From the NCBI GenBank assembly GCA_027924645.1, contig BSBN01000187.1:15022001-15086000 (forward strand): 64,000 bases of DNA. The letters run 5' to 3'. Source of the stretch: Cunninghamia lanceolata (taxonomy: Eukaryota > Streptophyta > Pinopsida > Cupressales > Cupressaceae). The translations under genes and the position numbers were made by a program. Under the pieces are notes generated by a model that was not told the origin of the DNA, did no database searches, and was given only the letters and a program-made list of their open reading frames with translations. This document shows positions 45,026-55,059 of this stretch, piece after piece. Position 1 is the stretch's first letter; every line of letters starts with the position of its first letter.

Positions 45026-45555
45026 AATGGGAAGTTTAGGGTTTTTTTATTTTCCTTAATGGCGAACTCCATTGAGAACATCAGATAAAAAGGGAAGGAA
45101 ACTACCAATTTATACCTGAAATTATTCAAAAGCATAAAATGATAGCTATAGATAGTGGTAAACCTACCTTCCAGGGAGATGTACCGCATCACCACCTTAG
45201 TAACCTCTACCCAAAATGGCTTAATAGATTTTTGTTCGTAGCCTCCAAAATGGAACTTGACTAACTAGTTTCTCTCATTCCCTTTAAAGAAAACCTTAAG
45301 AGCTTCCTCACTAGCTCTATCGTCTTTAAACACCTTTTTACCTTCCTCTGAAAGACCAATTATCTGAGCAATAAACTCCTCTGTAATATCTATTTCAATC
45401 CCATACACTTTGATATTCCTATCCCACCAACCTTTGACAAACAAACTCTCCATGAAAGGGACTAGCCCCTCGTCCGCCATCACTTTCCACAGTTGAGGTC
45501 TCCTACGGACCCCATTGCACGAACATGGCTCCACTCTATTCCTTTCTCCTCCCAT
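45010..45555 (-). pseudogene. Plant-mobile-domain-like protein in E
   Basis: It reads FVKGWWDRNIKVYGIEIDI, EFIAQIIGLSEEGKKVF and, after an in-frame TAG (NERN*LVKF), VVMRYISLEGRFTTIYSYHF. Proteins with this layout are repeated many times in large plant genomes and are related to plant mobile domain proteins; this is from memory. The TAG is again compatible with CAG to TAG. Function unknown. Confidence 0.5.
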
Positions 45556-45740
45556 ATTCGTCTCAACAAATTTGTCTCTATTTGAATTCCAATAGAGTTG
45601 TTACAATAGAAACACAACCCAACATGTTTTGAATGAGAAGGTCCTCAAGCCACCCAAAAAGTGTGTGGTCTTCAGGGAAGTAATCATGAGATTAACTCCC
45701 GTATTAAAAACTTAAGCTTTATTCATTATTGCCTTCATTG

Positions 45741-46049
45741 GAAATGATGGACTTAGCTTCGCTAAGCAAGTTAGAGTACATTTCCCATCATTGAAGAGCA
45801 TGGGAAATAACTCCCTCATTAAGCATGACGTCGGCTACCCCATTTCCCTCCCGGTAAATATGAGATATGTGAGACTCATCAAAAGAATTGATCATGTAGA
45901 TCGCATCTTTAATTAACATTTGAATGGTCTAGCTAGGAAATTAAATTTCCTTAAGACATTTTATAATGTTAAGTGAGTCCCCTTCAATCCACACTTTCTT
46001 ATAACCTTTGGAATAGGCTAGTTTGATGCTATTGGTAGCGATTAGACTA
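45741..46049 (-). pseudogene. C-terminal RNase H fragment (LINE type) in E
   Basis: It starts abruptly with NSIKLAYSKGYKKVWIEGDS, then IIKCLKEI, a stop, and IYREGNGVAD. These are the D and final D motifs of the RNase H domain found at the end of plant LINE ORF2 (RVT_3 type). The abrupt start suggests 5' truncation. Confidence 0.65.
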
Positions 46050-46162
46050 GAGAGTAGTTGCAATCTTTGAATTGTGTATAAGTTTATGAAATTATGACAG
46101 CATAGAGTCTCTGTTCTGTTTTGAATTGTGTGTTGCATTGGCAAGAGGGAGTACCTCTTGCA

Positions 46163-46412
46163 TTATGCCGTCAACCATAAAATCCAGGAGACAGATTTGA
46201 CCTTCCAAACAAGGGCCCCTTAAATTGAATGTATCAGTCTTGCCAGGTTTAAATACTATGTTTTCCTTTCCCTCGTTCAGGTGCTTCTTGAACACCTCTA
46301 TTCGATTTTTGTTGCGGAACCTCACATGGACAGGATCTTTGCTTCCTAGTGTACCAAATAAATAAACGTATTTGTTCCTGGACTTCACCTCCAGTGTATA
46401 CGAACACGCTGC
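46163..46412 (-). pseudogene. 5' part of exon 2 of the ATS3-like gene
   Basis: It starts after an AG acceptor (46413-46414) with CSYTLEVKS and continues to DFMVDG, where element D begins. It contains GPCLEGQICLL, the best-conserved block. Confidence 0.55.
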
Positions 46413-48112
46413 CTCTAAATTTATACGAGCATTTCATCATAATTTAGTTGATAAAATCCTTGATCAAAACAATCTAGAGCATCTGTTTTGCTTGGTAGTT
46501 CACAAAAATAAGTAAAATTATATCAATCTGTGCATAAATTCACCTCCAGGTGACTTTGTATCTGTACGCATCCATCCAATTCAAGGAAGTCTGTAAGATG
46601 AGCCTAAGCCCCACATTTGATATTTAAAATGAAAAGGAGAAAAGTTCATACAGGATTGAGATAATAGCCAAAAATGAAAAATCTGGAACCGAGACTGTGG
46701 AAAAACACTTGAGAGGGGTTGCATTTGGATAGCAAACAAGTCAAAGCACTGACATAGTCCCAAGAAATGAAGAGGGGATTGCATGTTAAAAACAACCTCA
46801 AGATTTTGAACCATAAAGACCTGAGTATTATAAAGTGGTAAGTCAGGCTGCAGCAAATGCGTAGTCTTAAAACTCAAGGATAAAACTTGTGGCATAAGGG
46901 TGTTGTAGAAAACTAAAATGCAATTGGCTTGTGAAAAGATATTGAGTGGTGTGGTTACACTTGCAAATAAACTCCATACTTTTAGACAATAAAGAAGCAA
47001 TTATTATAGATTGATAAAACCCCTTCAGCAAATGAGTAGTCTCAAAGTCTAAGCATAAAAATATGGTCATAAGTGTGTTGTATGGGACTAAAATGCAGTA
47101 GCTTTGTAAAAAGAAATGTTGAGGTAAGGTTACATATTGTAACTAAACTCACACTTTGGACCACAAAAAGACAATTATTGTAGAGTGAAAAAGCAGTGCA
47201 GAAATTAGTAATCTTAAAACCTAAGCATAAAAATGTAGTACAGACTAAAATGCAATGGGATTGTCAAAAATGGAGAGGGGTTGCATATTGCAAATAAACT
47301 CCACACCTTTGGATTATAAAGATTAAAAAAGATTAAAAAAATTATAGTGTGATAAAGCACTCTATAATAAATGAGTAATCTTAAAACCCAAACATAAAAA
47401 TGTACCTTAGCGATGTTTTTACAGGCTTAAAATGTAATAGGGTCATCAAAAGAAATGGAGAGGGGTGGAGTCATATTATTAGTCATAATTTATCCATTCT
47501 TCTTCTCAGTAAAAATAATCTAATGATAAGGATCCTCCTCCATCTGCTGGTGTTGCTCTTGCAGCTTAATGTTTTTCTGTCTTTTCTTGCTAGACATTGT
47601 GCTTAGCTTTTGAGACTATGACTTCTATTTTGTTCCCCTTCTGAGACTTTTGTTTTATTCTCCCTTTGAAGTTGTAACTGTGTGGGAGTGACTTTTGACC
47701 ACGTCTTTTTTAAATATGTACTATTTATTTCTTTAATATAATTTAAATAAGATATTCAATTAAAAAAATATATCAAATCTGATAGTTCAAGCTTGAAAAA
47801 TTCCTTTCAAAATACTTGTCAATCTTAAAACTGAATACCATATAAACTCACTTTTCTAAACCAGTAAATGCATTTTCATTAAATTCTATACACTCCAGAA
47901 CCCAAAAACTATATTAGCAATCTACTGAACTACTAATTCTCTATGTAAGAATCTACAAACCAATTTGGTTTTCAGATTAAGGGTCAGCTCATCTCATTAA
48001 AAGAAATCAATACCAAAGTATGTTACAATAACTTGATAAAAGACTAAACGTTGAGACCTGGTACAAGAAAAAGAAAAAATTATCCAAAATTGAGAGTAGA
48101 AATTAATATAAC
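46413..48112 (-). other. Intron of the ATS3-like gene
   Basis: GT at 48112-48111 and AG at 46414-46413 bound a 1.7-kb AT-rich stretch, phase 0. It contains a roughly 170-bp tandem repeat and no other gene. Confidence 0.45.
46690..47470. repeat. Tandem repeat of about 170 bp, four copies or more
   Basis: Recurring landmarks are GTAGTCTTAAAACTC (46861), GTAGTCTCAAAGTC (47036), GTAATCTTAAAACC (47206) and GTAATCTTAAAACCC (47375). Each is followed by CATAAAA and a block ATGCAAT..TTGCATATTGCAAATAAACTCC. Copies are diverged and shifted by small indels. Confidence 0.7.
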
Positions 48113-48214
48113 CTCTTGGGAAGCACAGATGGGCTGCAGTGGAGCCAAATTTAGAAAAAGAAACACCCAGAATGTAACTAATGCCAGCCTACATGCCATA
48201 GGGTCCATGGCCAT
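48113..48214 (-). pseudogene. Exon 1 of the ATS3-like gene: signal peptide
   Basis: The minus-strand ATG at 48214 opens MAMDPMACRLALVTFWVF, then a leucine-rich core and APLQPICAS, a classical signal peptide with a probable cleavage near the end of the exon. It is followed by a GT donor after CAAGAG. It joins exon 2 in phase 0. The frame would close quickly if not spliced. Confidence 0.5.
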
Positions 48215-48534
48215 TTCTACAGAACAAGTATGACAACAGAGTCAGAAGTAGAGAGCTGTGTGTTACAAAGAGTTACCTGAGAGTTTAATAAAAGGCAAAC
48301 TAATGAGTAAATATGCAGATGCAAAAAAGGAAAAAAATATAGAATACGATTTGTGAAGGTCACTGTTATCGCCTACTCCGAATTCCATCACCTCCAATAG
48401 TTGCACTAGTTTATTTTTCAAGTGGGTACTGTTTAGCCAGATTGCCTAAGTAGTAATTTTATTTTCCAGATTCCTGCCTGATTTAACAAAAGCCGGCAAG
48501 CCACTTGGAAAATCTGATTTGCTGCTTGCGCTGA

Positions 48535-49060
48535 ATAGATTATTGGTAAAAGTACATAAAGAATGACTTGAGGAAGAAAATTCTATAAAGAAGAAAATGG
48601 AAGTCCCAATCCAATTCATTTTAACAAAAGGTGCAGAGTGGACCCTTAAGGCTAGTACAAAGTGTTGAACTATTCCTGTCATGAAAAATTGGCAAATATG
48701 CTTTGAAAGGAATATTGGTAAAAGTATATATAGAATAACTTACGGATGAAAAATCTGTAAAGTAGAAAAGGGGAGTATTAGCCAATTTGTTTAAACAAAA
48801 GGTGCAGAGTGGACTCTTAAAGTTAGAATAAAATGTTAAGAGAGATTGTTTATGAATTATACTTACAAATGAATTCTGAATAGAATATTGATAAAAGTAA
48901 ATACAAAATAATTTATGAAAGAAAAATTAATGGAGTAGAAAATAGAAATATTAATCCATTTTTTTCTTTAAAACGCAGACTGGACCCTTAAAGTTAGAAT
49001 AAAGTGCTAAAAGACGTGTATGATACATTCTTATAAAAGAAAAACTGGCAAAGTTGTGAG
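48535..49060. repeat. Tandem repeat of about 175 bp, three copies
   Basis: Copies begin with ATTGGTAAAAGTA near 48541, 48715 and 48890. They share GTGCAGAGTGGAC-CTTAAAGTTAGAATAAA-GT. They lie directly upstream of the ATS3-like gene, where its promoter would be. Confidence 0.7.
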
Positions 49061-49542
49061 TATCTCCATCATTGTTATCATTCTGTGACAGCTCCATTTC
49101 ACAACTTTGTTTAAAATTTAAATTTCACCAACCAAAGCTAAAAACATAGCTTGTTTACAATAGAATGTTTTAGAACTATTTTCAAGGAGTATTTAAACAT
49201 TTTAGTAGAAAAGTATCATTCTACTCAAACATTATGGGGTTACTATGGTCAAATAATGAATAGAAATTTTATACCTCATCCACAACAAAAAGATGAATAG
49301 CAATTTTACACCTCATCCACAACAAAAAGTTGTAAATATTTAACCTATTTGTATTTACCAAAATTAAATCTTTACCATATTTGAAAATAGCACAAAAATA
49401 CTGGAAAGTATTATTATATTCCTCGAAAGCTAAAACGAAAGGTTTAAATAATAACAACAATTATTTAATGCTCTGCAAGGATCACAACCCTGAAGTCGCT
49501 TCCAATTAATCCACGTTCAACTTCAAGCAGCCCTAAAATATT
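49061..49542. other. Intergenic sequence with a 37-bp duplication
   Basis: No gene. At about 49255-49330 a unit GATGAATAGCAATTTTACAC plus CTCATCCACAACAAAAA occurs twice in tandem with small differences. Confidence 0.5.
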
Positions 49543-49553
49543 ATGTACGTTGC

Positions 49554-49803
49554 TTTTGCGGTTAAAAAGAAAAAGGTGGATAATTGGCATCTGTCATACA
49601 TTTTAAACCAGGCCTGGTTGCTTTTGGACAGATTTGAATCATTCAAAATCTCTCATTGCTTCCGTGAAGCAAACATGGTAGCTGATTGCTTAGCCAATAA
49701 TGCAATAGACCAATGGGATCAAGAGGTCATTCTCTCTGATAATCTGTCTCTCTGGTCTGAGGGACTGCTCTCTCTCGTGGATAAAGACAAATCTCCCTTC
49801 TAG
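49554..49803 (+). pseudogene. C-terminus of LINE ORF2 (RNase H domain)
   Basis: The 82 codons include SHCFREANMVADCLANNAID, the terminal R-E-x-N-x-x-A-D motif of plant LINE RNase H. The natural stop at 49801-49803 is intact. The apparent upstream Met belongs to the TSD, not to the LINE. Confidence 0.75.
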
Positions 49804-50552
49804 GGGAATTCAAATATGGTTTTGCCCAGTGTATCTTTGGTGACGCGGTTGGGTGGTGGATGAGCTGAACTAGCTTATTTTTCGCCCTAGATAGCGGACA
49901 TTTGACACCCTCCTTCTGACATCACTTGTTGGTAATACAAGTTTTTTTGCTGCTCTTGTGGTCTCAGATGTCTCATATGTGGGCAATGGTCCTGGCGGCA
50001 CCAGGCTAGTTAGAGGTCTTCTCTTATGAGACCTCGTTGCCTGCCTGTGATGGGTCGTTCCAGTCTGCTTTCTTCACCTTCCAAGGCAGTTCGTGTGAGA
50101 AGTTGTTTTTTCCTGGGTTCGAGTGTGGATGATGTTCAGAAGCGCTGCGCTTTCTTTTGCTTTATATTTGATCAAGGAGTCTACAGATATGAGGGTGTCT
50201 CACCTTGGCGTATGGTTAGATGGTTATCAAATCTTGACATCTATGGAGTCTGCAAGTTGACAGCATTTATTGTTGGCCTGGCCATTTTTTTCCTATCTTG
50301 TCTCTTGGTTGCTATATTTTGGTGGAGTGTAGCTCTTTGGCTGCCATTTTTAGTGAAATGTCTGGAGTTTTGGGCTCTTGCCTCCCCTTTACTCCTTCGT
50401 ACCTGACATGCATTTCACCTCCTCTTTGGTCTTTTGTAATCTCGATATTTTATTGCTTGTTGGGCCTCACCTTTGGTGTTTTGGCCCCTCTTTGTAATGG
50501 ATGTTTTGAATTTTAATAAAATTTGTATGGATGCTCTGCACCTTTGTTCAAA

Positions 50553-50571
50553 ATATATATATATATATATA
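50553..50571 (+). repeat. (AT)n microsatellite tail of the LINE
   Basis: Nineteen bases of alternating A and T between the LINE 3' end and its TSD. Confidence 0.85.
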
Positions 50572-50582
50572 ATGTACGTTGC

Positions 50583-50955
50583 GTATCTATAATATTATTA
50601 TATTATGTGTGCATGGTAGATATGTAAATTTCAAGTTTCATATATGTGTGGCAATTCTACATTACACGCTGTAGAGTTAATTTGTGGAAGGTTATCACGA
50701 TTATCCTACACCATTTTTTTTTAATGTTTAAATATTCATAATTGATCACAGAAATATATATTTAATGGGTTCCTCTAAATAATTTTATTGAGTTGTATTA
50801 TATTCGTATCTTTTTTCCTTGTCTTTATGAATAATTGTTTAATTATATTTGGCTATGTACTATCCTTTGATTAATTATGAGTTTCAGCTTATTGTTCTTA
50901 AGATTGACATTCCTCAACCTTAAAATTAACTTTGCACTCTAAGATTATTTGAAAA
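50583..50955. other. AT-rich spacer between LINE and F array
   Basis: Very AT-rich; nothing recognised. Confidence 0.5.
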
Positions 50956-51439
50956 TGACCCAGACAGAAAGACAGGCAGAGACTCTCTGCTCACTAATTC
51001 AAATTCACAAACAACACAAATTGCACATAAAATGTCCTTATTGTATTCCAATTTAACATGTACATAAAAGCCTACAACAAATTTACATACTCTGGCATAC
51101 ACTGCTTTTATTCTTGCATTTATGCCTACATCTCTCCTCAAATCCCATCTCTTCTCATGGGCTTTCTGTCTCTTTGCCGGATGCTTTCTCACCTTCCTGA
51201 CATTCTCTTCTCTCTGTCAAAGTATTCCACAGCACACATTCTCTGCAAGACTTTTCTGCTATCTGGCCGACCCTCTTTCCTTCTCCCAATGGCCGACGAC
51301 CCCTTCTCTTCTTTTGCATTAGTTTTTAGAAGAATAAACCTTTCGTTTGCCTTCCAAGTTGAAGGCCAAAGGGCACTCTGTTTTAATTTTGTTAACACTC
51401 TGTTTTAATTTTGTTAAGTCTCGCGCCACCTGCTTCAGT

Positions 51440-52010
51440 AAAAACCTGCACTGGCCTCGGAGGATCAATAGGAAAGCCGACAGCATCATACTCCTGGTGA
51501 GAATTGAACTTCTAACTCTTGCTTTTAGAAGATGCTCGTGAAGTCATTCGCCGCTTCTGTATAGATGTTGCTAATTCGGCATTTGCATTTGGAGCTGGAA
51601 ATGCTCTAGATTCCCGTGGCAATCGTCTAGTAGCATCAGGTCCTCGCCCTCTTCCTCCTGCTGCTCTTTGCCTTTTGCCTCTCATCACAAATTTTTGCAT
51701 CGAACTCCTTGCTTGGTGGGTATTTAGGCAAGTTTGAGGGATCACAGGCAAGTTGCTTTGTGGAGAAGAAATCACTCTTGAGAGCTGCAGTTCCACGATC
51801 AGCAGGTTCTATGGCAAGAAGAACCTCCAACAGAGCCAGAGCTGACGCTGGGAAATCTTTAAAGGTCTCTGCAACACAACGCTTGTAAGGTTGTTGTGGC
51901 TTGAAGATGGTTTCCTGTGGCAACTTTGACTTTCTCCAATAATCTTCAGATGGTGAACCACACAGCTTAAAGATTTTGTGCAACTGTTCCACCATTACTC
52001 TCGCAAACAT
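51440..52010 (-). pseudogene. CDK-like protein kinase C-terminal fragment in LTR1 of F
   Basis: The minus strand reads VEQLHKIFKLCGSPSEDYW, TIFKPQQPYKRC, FKDFP, LLAIEPADRG and CDPSNLPKYPPSKEFDAK. A frameshift then leads to AAGGRGRGPDATRR and ANAELATSIQKRR. These are the last kinase subdomains and the C-terminal extension of plant CDK-like kinases of the At1g54610 type. This is the least decayed of the four copies. It has no ATP-binding or catalytic loop, so it is a fragment in sense with the element. Confidence 0.85.
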
Positions 52011-52106
52011 TAATGTGTTCCCTTATGTCAACTGCGACCCTCTGAGGCATTCTGACAAACATTTACCATGTATAACTGAGTGTCTTGCTGATATGACATG
52101 AGATTT

Positions 52107-52421
52107 TGTTAGTGTTAGATTTCTCTCTTTAACTGTAAGCTAACTAATGAGTTGACTGGACGGTGAAACAACAGTTTAACTCTCTCTCTCTTTTTCACCG
52201 CCTTCCTTCATGCAAATAAGGAACAGTGAAACAACAGTTTAACTTTTCACTGCCTCTTTCTTCAGCGATTGCTTTGTTTTTCTTTAAAAACTATTGTTAA
52301 TGTTTTTTTTCAATCAAGGAAATCAATTCAATCCTTCATACGCATATCCTCTGTTTCTCTCTATTTTTTCATTTTTATCTATGCTTGAATTTTTATCTCT
52401 GAAGATCTGGAAAATTCCACA
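52107..52421 (+). repeat. 5' LTR of element G
   Basis: 315-bp direct repeat of 54746-55059. It contains an internal duplication AACAGTTTAACT...CTTTCTTCAGCG and CT-rich tracts. Confidence 0.92.
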
Positions 52422-52434
52422 TGGTATCAGAGCC
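52422..52434 (+). promoter_or_regulatory. Primer-binding site of element G
   Basis: TGGTATCAGAGCC, complementary to initiator-Met tRNA, immediately follows the LTR with no spacer. Confidence 0.93.
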
Positions 52435-53421
52435 AGAGGAGGTAGTTTCAGGCCAGTAAGATGAACAAATTAATTGTATTTTGTTGGATTCCATTGCTCT
52501 CTGTGCTAGAATTTATAGCTGAGCAGTGCAAACCCCAAATCTGAGCAGGGTGTCATCTTTACACTCAGTGAAGGGTGCAATCTCTGGCGGTGAATGTTTT
52601 CTCTATTGGAATTTGCAGAACCGATGTCCATAACCAGGCGTTTTGACTCGGCCCTCTGCAGAACCTTTCTAGCCTTTTGTTGACCTTGCGGTTACTCCAT
52701 TTTGAGGTTATTGTTTTTACATTTGTGCTTTGTTGTTTTGTGTTGTCATCAGCAAATCCACAGGATTCACATCTCTAACCAGCACGTCAAGGCCCTCTGT
52801 CCAGGTGCTTGGCCCTCCCCTGCTCAAGATCTTTTCGCCATAGCAACAATCACCATTCAAAAGCTTGCGGTCTTTTCTTGAGGAAGGAGGTCGAACTCTC
52901 TGTCTAGCTCAGCCCTAATGACCTACATTCTGAGGATCGCCTTCACTTCATGCCCCTGCAAGTCCTCAATACCTCTACGTCACTTTTCTTGAAGGCCTCT
53001 GTGCCTCTTCTTTACGAGCCTCCACAAAAGTCACCAACATTCATTTTGGTTGCTTCTGTTTTCTTTTGGTGTGCTCGTCGACCTCTTTGGCCAGGCTTTC
53101 ACATACCCAGACATGTTCACAACCTCCTAATCATAGTTATTCTGTCTCCATAAGGCATACGCCCATCTAAAGACACCTCCCGTGGTCACATGCCTATGTG
53201 GTGTCAAAATCAGACACCTATGTGGCAGAACGCCTCTATTTGTGAACAGAACGACCTGTGGAGGAAGGGATCTAGCCACCATTTCTCATCTTTTGGCTGT
53301 CCCTGATGCTGCATGTAAAGGATAAGTTCCTTTTTATGCTTTTTGCATTCATTTTTTTGGGGGGATTATACATGCATTGTGTAATCACGAACTGAGATAA
53401 AGTTCCATTTAGGGGTTAATC
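52435..53421 (+). other. Leader of element G
   Basis: About 1 kb of untranslated leader between primer site and gag. No long frame or known motif. Confidence 0.5.
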
Positions 53422-54282
53422 ATGTCTTTTAAATATCAGTTTCATCATTCTATTGTTAGACTAGATTCAAAGAATTTCTTGTCTTGGAAATAACGGATAA
53501 AAAATCACTGCCTTGAGCAGGATCTACTACCCTATCTCCTCGGTCTGGTTCTTGAGCCAAGTGATTATGATGAAAAGAATGCATGGTTTAATAATAATGA
53601 CATGGTCTATGGACTAATATGTCTTACTATTTCTGAGGATACTCTACATCACATAGAGCACACTGAGTGCCTTTTTACTGCTTGGACCATCATCCAAAAG
53701 TTGTATGGAGACATTGAATCTCCATCTGAAAGTGATGTTTTCTTGGAAAACCAGGCTATTGATGATATTGAGACTTATGATGCCTCCTCTAAAGTGGACA
53801 CATCTTGTATGGATGATCAGTTAGCTGATTCCCCACCTGTTGCAGATTTAGATACCAGAGATGCTTCTTCGAGAGCCTCCAGTGATTCTTTGCAGCATGA
53901 TCATTTATGTCTTTTAGATTCAATCCATTAGGACCTCATTCTACCAAACATTTCTTTTTTGTTTGTAGAGTCCCTCATTTTGGATCTAGATGACACTATT
54001 GAGGACATATGTCTTCTCTTTGAGGACCACTCTTTTGTCCTTGCATCTGTTGCTACTTCTGAGTTCTGTATTGCTTCCTCGAAAGCTTCCAATGGCTTCT
54101 TGCAGCAGGGCATCCATAGTCTTCTTGATTTAACTTTCTGGGATGATCTCTTGACAGGAGTTTCAAACTTGTTTATGGAGACTCACATTTCAGATTTGGA
54201 GGACACATTTGAGGGATTATCTATCATCTTTGTTGACAGCCACATCAACGCTATTGGCCCACCATCTTCATCACCTTTGTAG
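53422..54282 (+). pseudogene. gag-like gene of element G
   Basis: One frame from ATG 53422 to a stop at 54280-54282 is broken by TAA at 53491-53493 (SWK*RIKNH) and TAG at 53929-53931 (SIH*DLIL). The first part has the Copia gag signature: LDSKNFLSWK, then MVYGLICLTISEDTLHHI and TAWTIIQKLYG. The second half is an acidic, repetitive extension with ESLILDLDDTIED and THISDLEDTFEG, not typical of Copia gag. There is no zinc knuckle, protease, integrase or RT. Both stops could be CAA/CAG transitions. Confidence 0.75.
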
Positions 54283-54650
54283 CTTGCTCTATATCAGTCT
54301 TCACAGGATCTTGGATCACCATCATCGCTTTCTGACATGTGGACATGTGAGCAGTTTTCAGAGGCACACATCATCTGGATTTGGATTCCAGTATCACCCA
54401 CTTTTTTGGATTGGCTTCTCCAATCACCAGTGGATCCTTTTCTTCCTAAGGGGAGAAATGTAGTTTGTAGGCAGTGGATCATATTTTGTCTTTAGGCATT
54501 CATCATTGGCATGGGAGCTCTTTCATTATGGGGGGATTCATATCTTTTGTTCTTATATTCTCTCTATATTTGTGAGGGAATTTTATATGTACATGGGTAC
54601 CTAAAATGGCCTTGATCCTAGGACCCATCTTTGTTGGCTATATTGGCTTT

Positions 54651-54745
54651 TGTCTCCTTAGTCAGATTTAAGGGAGGGGTTTTGTTCCCTCAGGGTTTTT
54701 CCTCTTTTCTCTTTTTATGTCTCCTTAGTTAGACTTAAGGGAGGG
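54651..54745 (+). promoter_or_regulatory. Duplicated polypurine tract of element G
   Basis: AAGGGAGGG at 54737-54745 directly precedes the 3' LTR. A near-copy with the same lead-in (TGTCTCCTTAGTCAGATTTA then AGGGAGGGG) lies 67 bp upstream (54651-54679). Confidence 0.7.
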
Positions 54746-55059
54746 TGTTAGTGTTAGATTTCTCTCTTTAACTATAAGCTAACTAATGAGTTGACTGGAC
54801 GGTGAAACAACAGTTTAACTTTGTCTCTCTTTTTCACCGCCTTCCTTCATGCAAATAAGGAGCAGTGAAACAACAGTTTAACTTTTCACTACCTCTTTCT
54901 TCAGCGATTGCTTTGTTTTTCTTTAAAAACTATTGTTAATGTTTTTTTTCAATCAAGGAAATCAATTCAATCCTTCATATGCAGATCCTCTGTTTCTCTC
55001 TATTTTTTCATTTTTATCTATGCTTGAATTTTATTTCTGAAGATCTAGAAAATTTCACA
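54746..55059 (+). repeat. 3' LTR of element G
   Basis: 314-bp partner of 52107-52421, followed by the TSD GATTT. Confidence 0.92.

Larger units (their letters stand above)
43562..46049 (-). mobile_element. Insertion E: unclassified, carries RNase H tail and plant-mobile-domain-like gene
   Basis: Comparison of the two D LTRs shows an extra 2.49 kb here. It is bounded by GATAGTAGTT (43552-43561) and GAGAGTAGTT (46050-46059), a 10-bp duplication with one mismatch. No LTRs, terminal inverted repeats or poly(A) tail are visible. The minus strand begins in the middle of a LINE-type RNase H domain, as a 5'-truncated LINE would, but then continues into an unrelated gene-like region. The long TSD favours target-primed insertion; the missing tail argues for later loss. 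Confidence 0.6.
38371..46162 (+). mobile_element. Element D: non-autonomous LTR element with host exons in its LTRs
   Basis: LTRs at 38371-40406 and 41630-46162 have equal length (2036 and about 2035 bp once insertion E is removed). They begin TGTCT...TGATG and end TTGCA. The initiator-Met-like primer site at 40412 sets plus orientation. The 1.2-kb body codes only for an acidic protein of unknown function. Left flank CATTT (38366-38370) and right flank CATTATG suggest a TSD with a lost base. The flanks rejoin an exon of a host gene. Its nearest relative in the window is F. Confidence 0.85.
41630..46162 (+). repeat. 3' LTR of element D, interrupted by insertion E
   Basis: It starts TGTCTGATGTAGGAGCATC and ends TTGCA. 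E occupies 43562-46049. The same host-gene fragments as in the left LTR are present. There is no clear polypurine tract before it; CTTCCTACCTAG is pyrimidine-rich. Confidence 0.85.
38250..48214 (-). pseudogene. ATS3/PLAT-like secreted protein gene, split by element D
   Basis: Three pieces on the minus strand assemble into one small gene: exon 1 (48214-48113, signal peptide), an intron (48112-46413), and exon 2 (46412-46163 continuing at 38370). Element D (38371-46162) lies in exon 2. The protein reads CSYTLEVKS, then KTDTFNLRGPCLEGQICLL and, across the insertion, NEWHPKNAIVHH. The spacing of cysteines, F-x-x-x-GPC-x-x-x-ICxL and W-x-P resembles plant embryo-specific protein 3 (ATS3, PLAT/LH2 fold). 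A TGA at 38332-38334 ends the frame, but the same frame continues with a plausible C-terminus to TAG near 38250. The gene is disrupted; the family call is from motif memory only. Confidence 0.5.
49554..50571 (+). mobile_element. 5'-truncated LINE insertion
   Basis: Flanked by an 11-bp TSD ATGTACGTTGC (49543-49553 and 50572-50582). The 5' end lies within the RNase H domain of ORF2, then comes a stop, about 750 bp of 3' UTR with an AATAAA at 50515, and a tail of alternating TA instead of poly(A). Confidence 0.85.
52107..55059 (+). mobile_element. Element G: gag-only Copia-like LTR retrotransposon
   Basis: Short LTRs 52107-52421 (315 bp) and 54746-55059 (314 bp), TGTTAG...CACA, are flanked by TSDs GATTT (52102-52106 and 55060-55064). 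The primer site directly abuts the 5' LTR and a polypurine tract precedes the 3' LTR. The 2.3-kb body has a 1-kb leader and one gag-like frame with two stops; pol is absent. LTRs are nearly identical, so it is young and inserted after LTR1 of F formed. Confidence 0.93.

Noticed and set aside
43562..46050. Insertion E as a Helitron (starts TC, contains CTAG near the end)
   Set aside because: The flanks are not A and T, no 3' hairpin is seen, and there is a 10-bp target duplication, which Helitrons do not make.
51189..51398. Small frames in the left part of the F LTRs
   Set aside because: No motif, and not preserved across the four LTRs in the same form.
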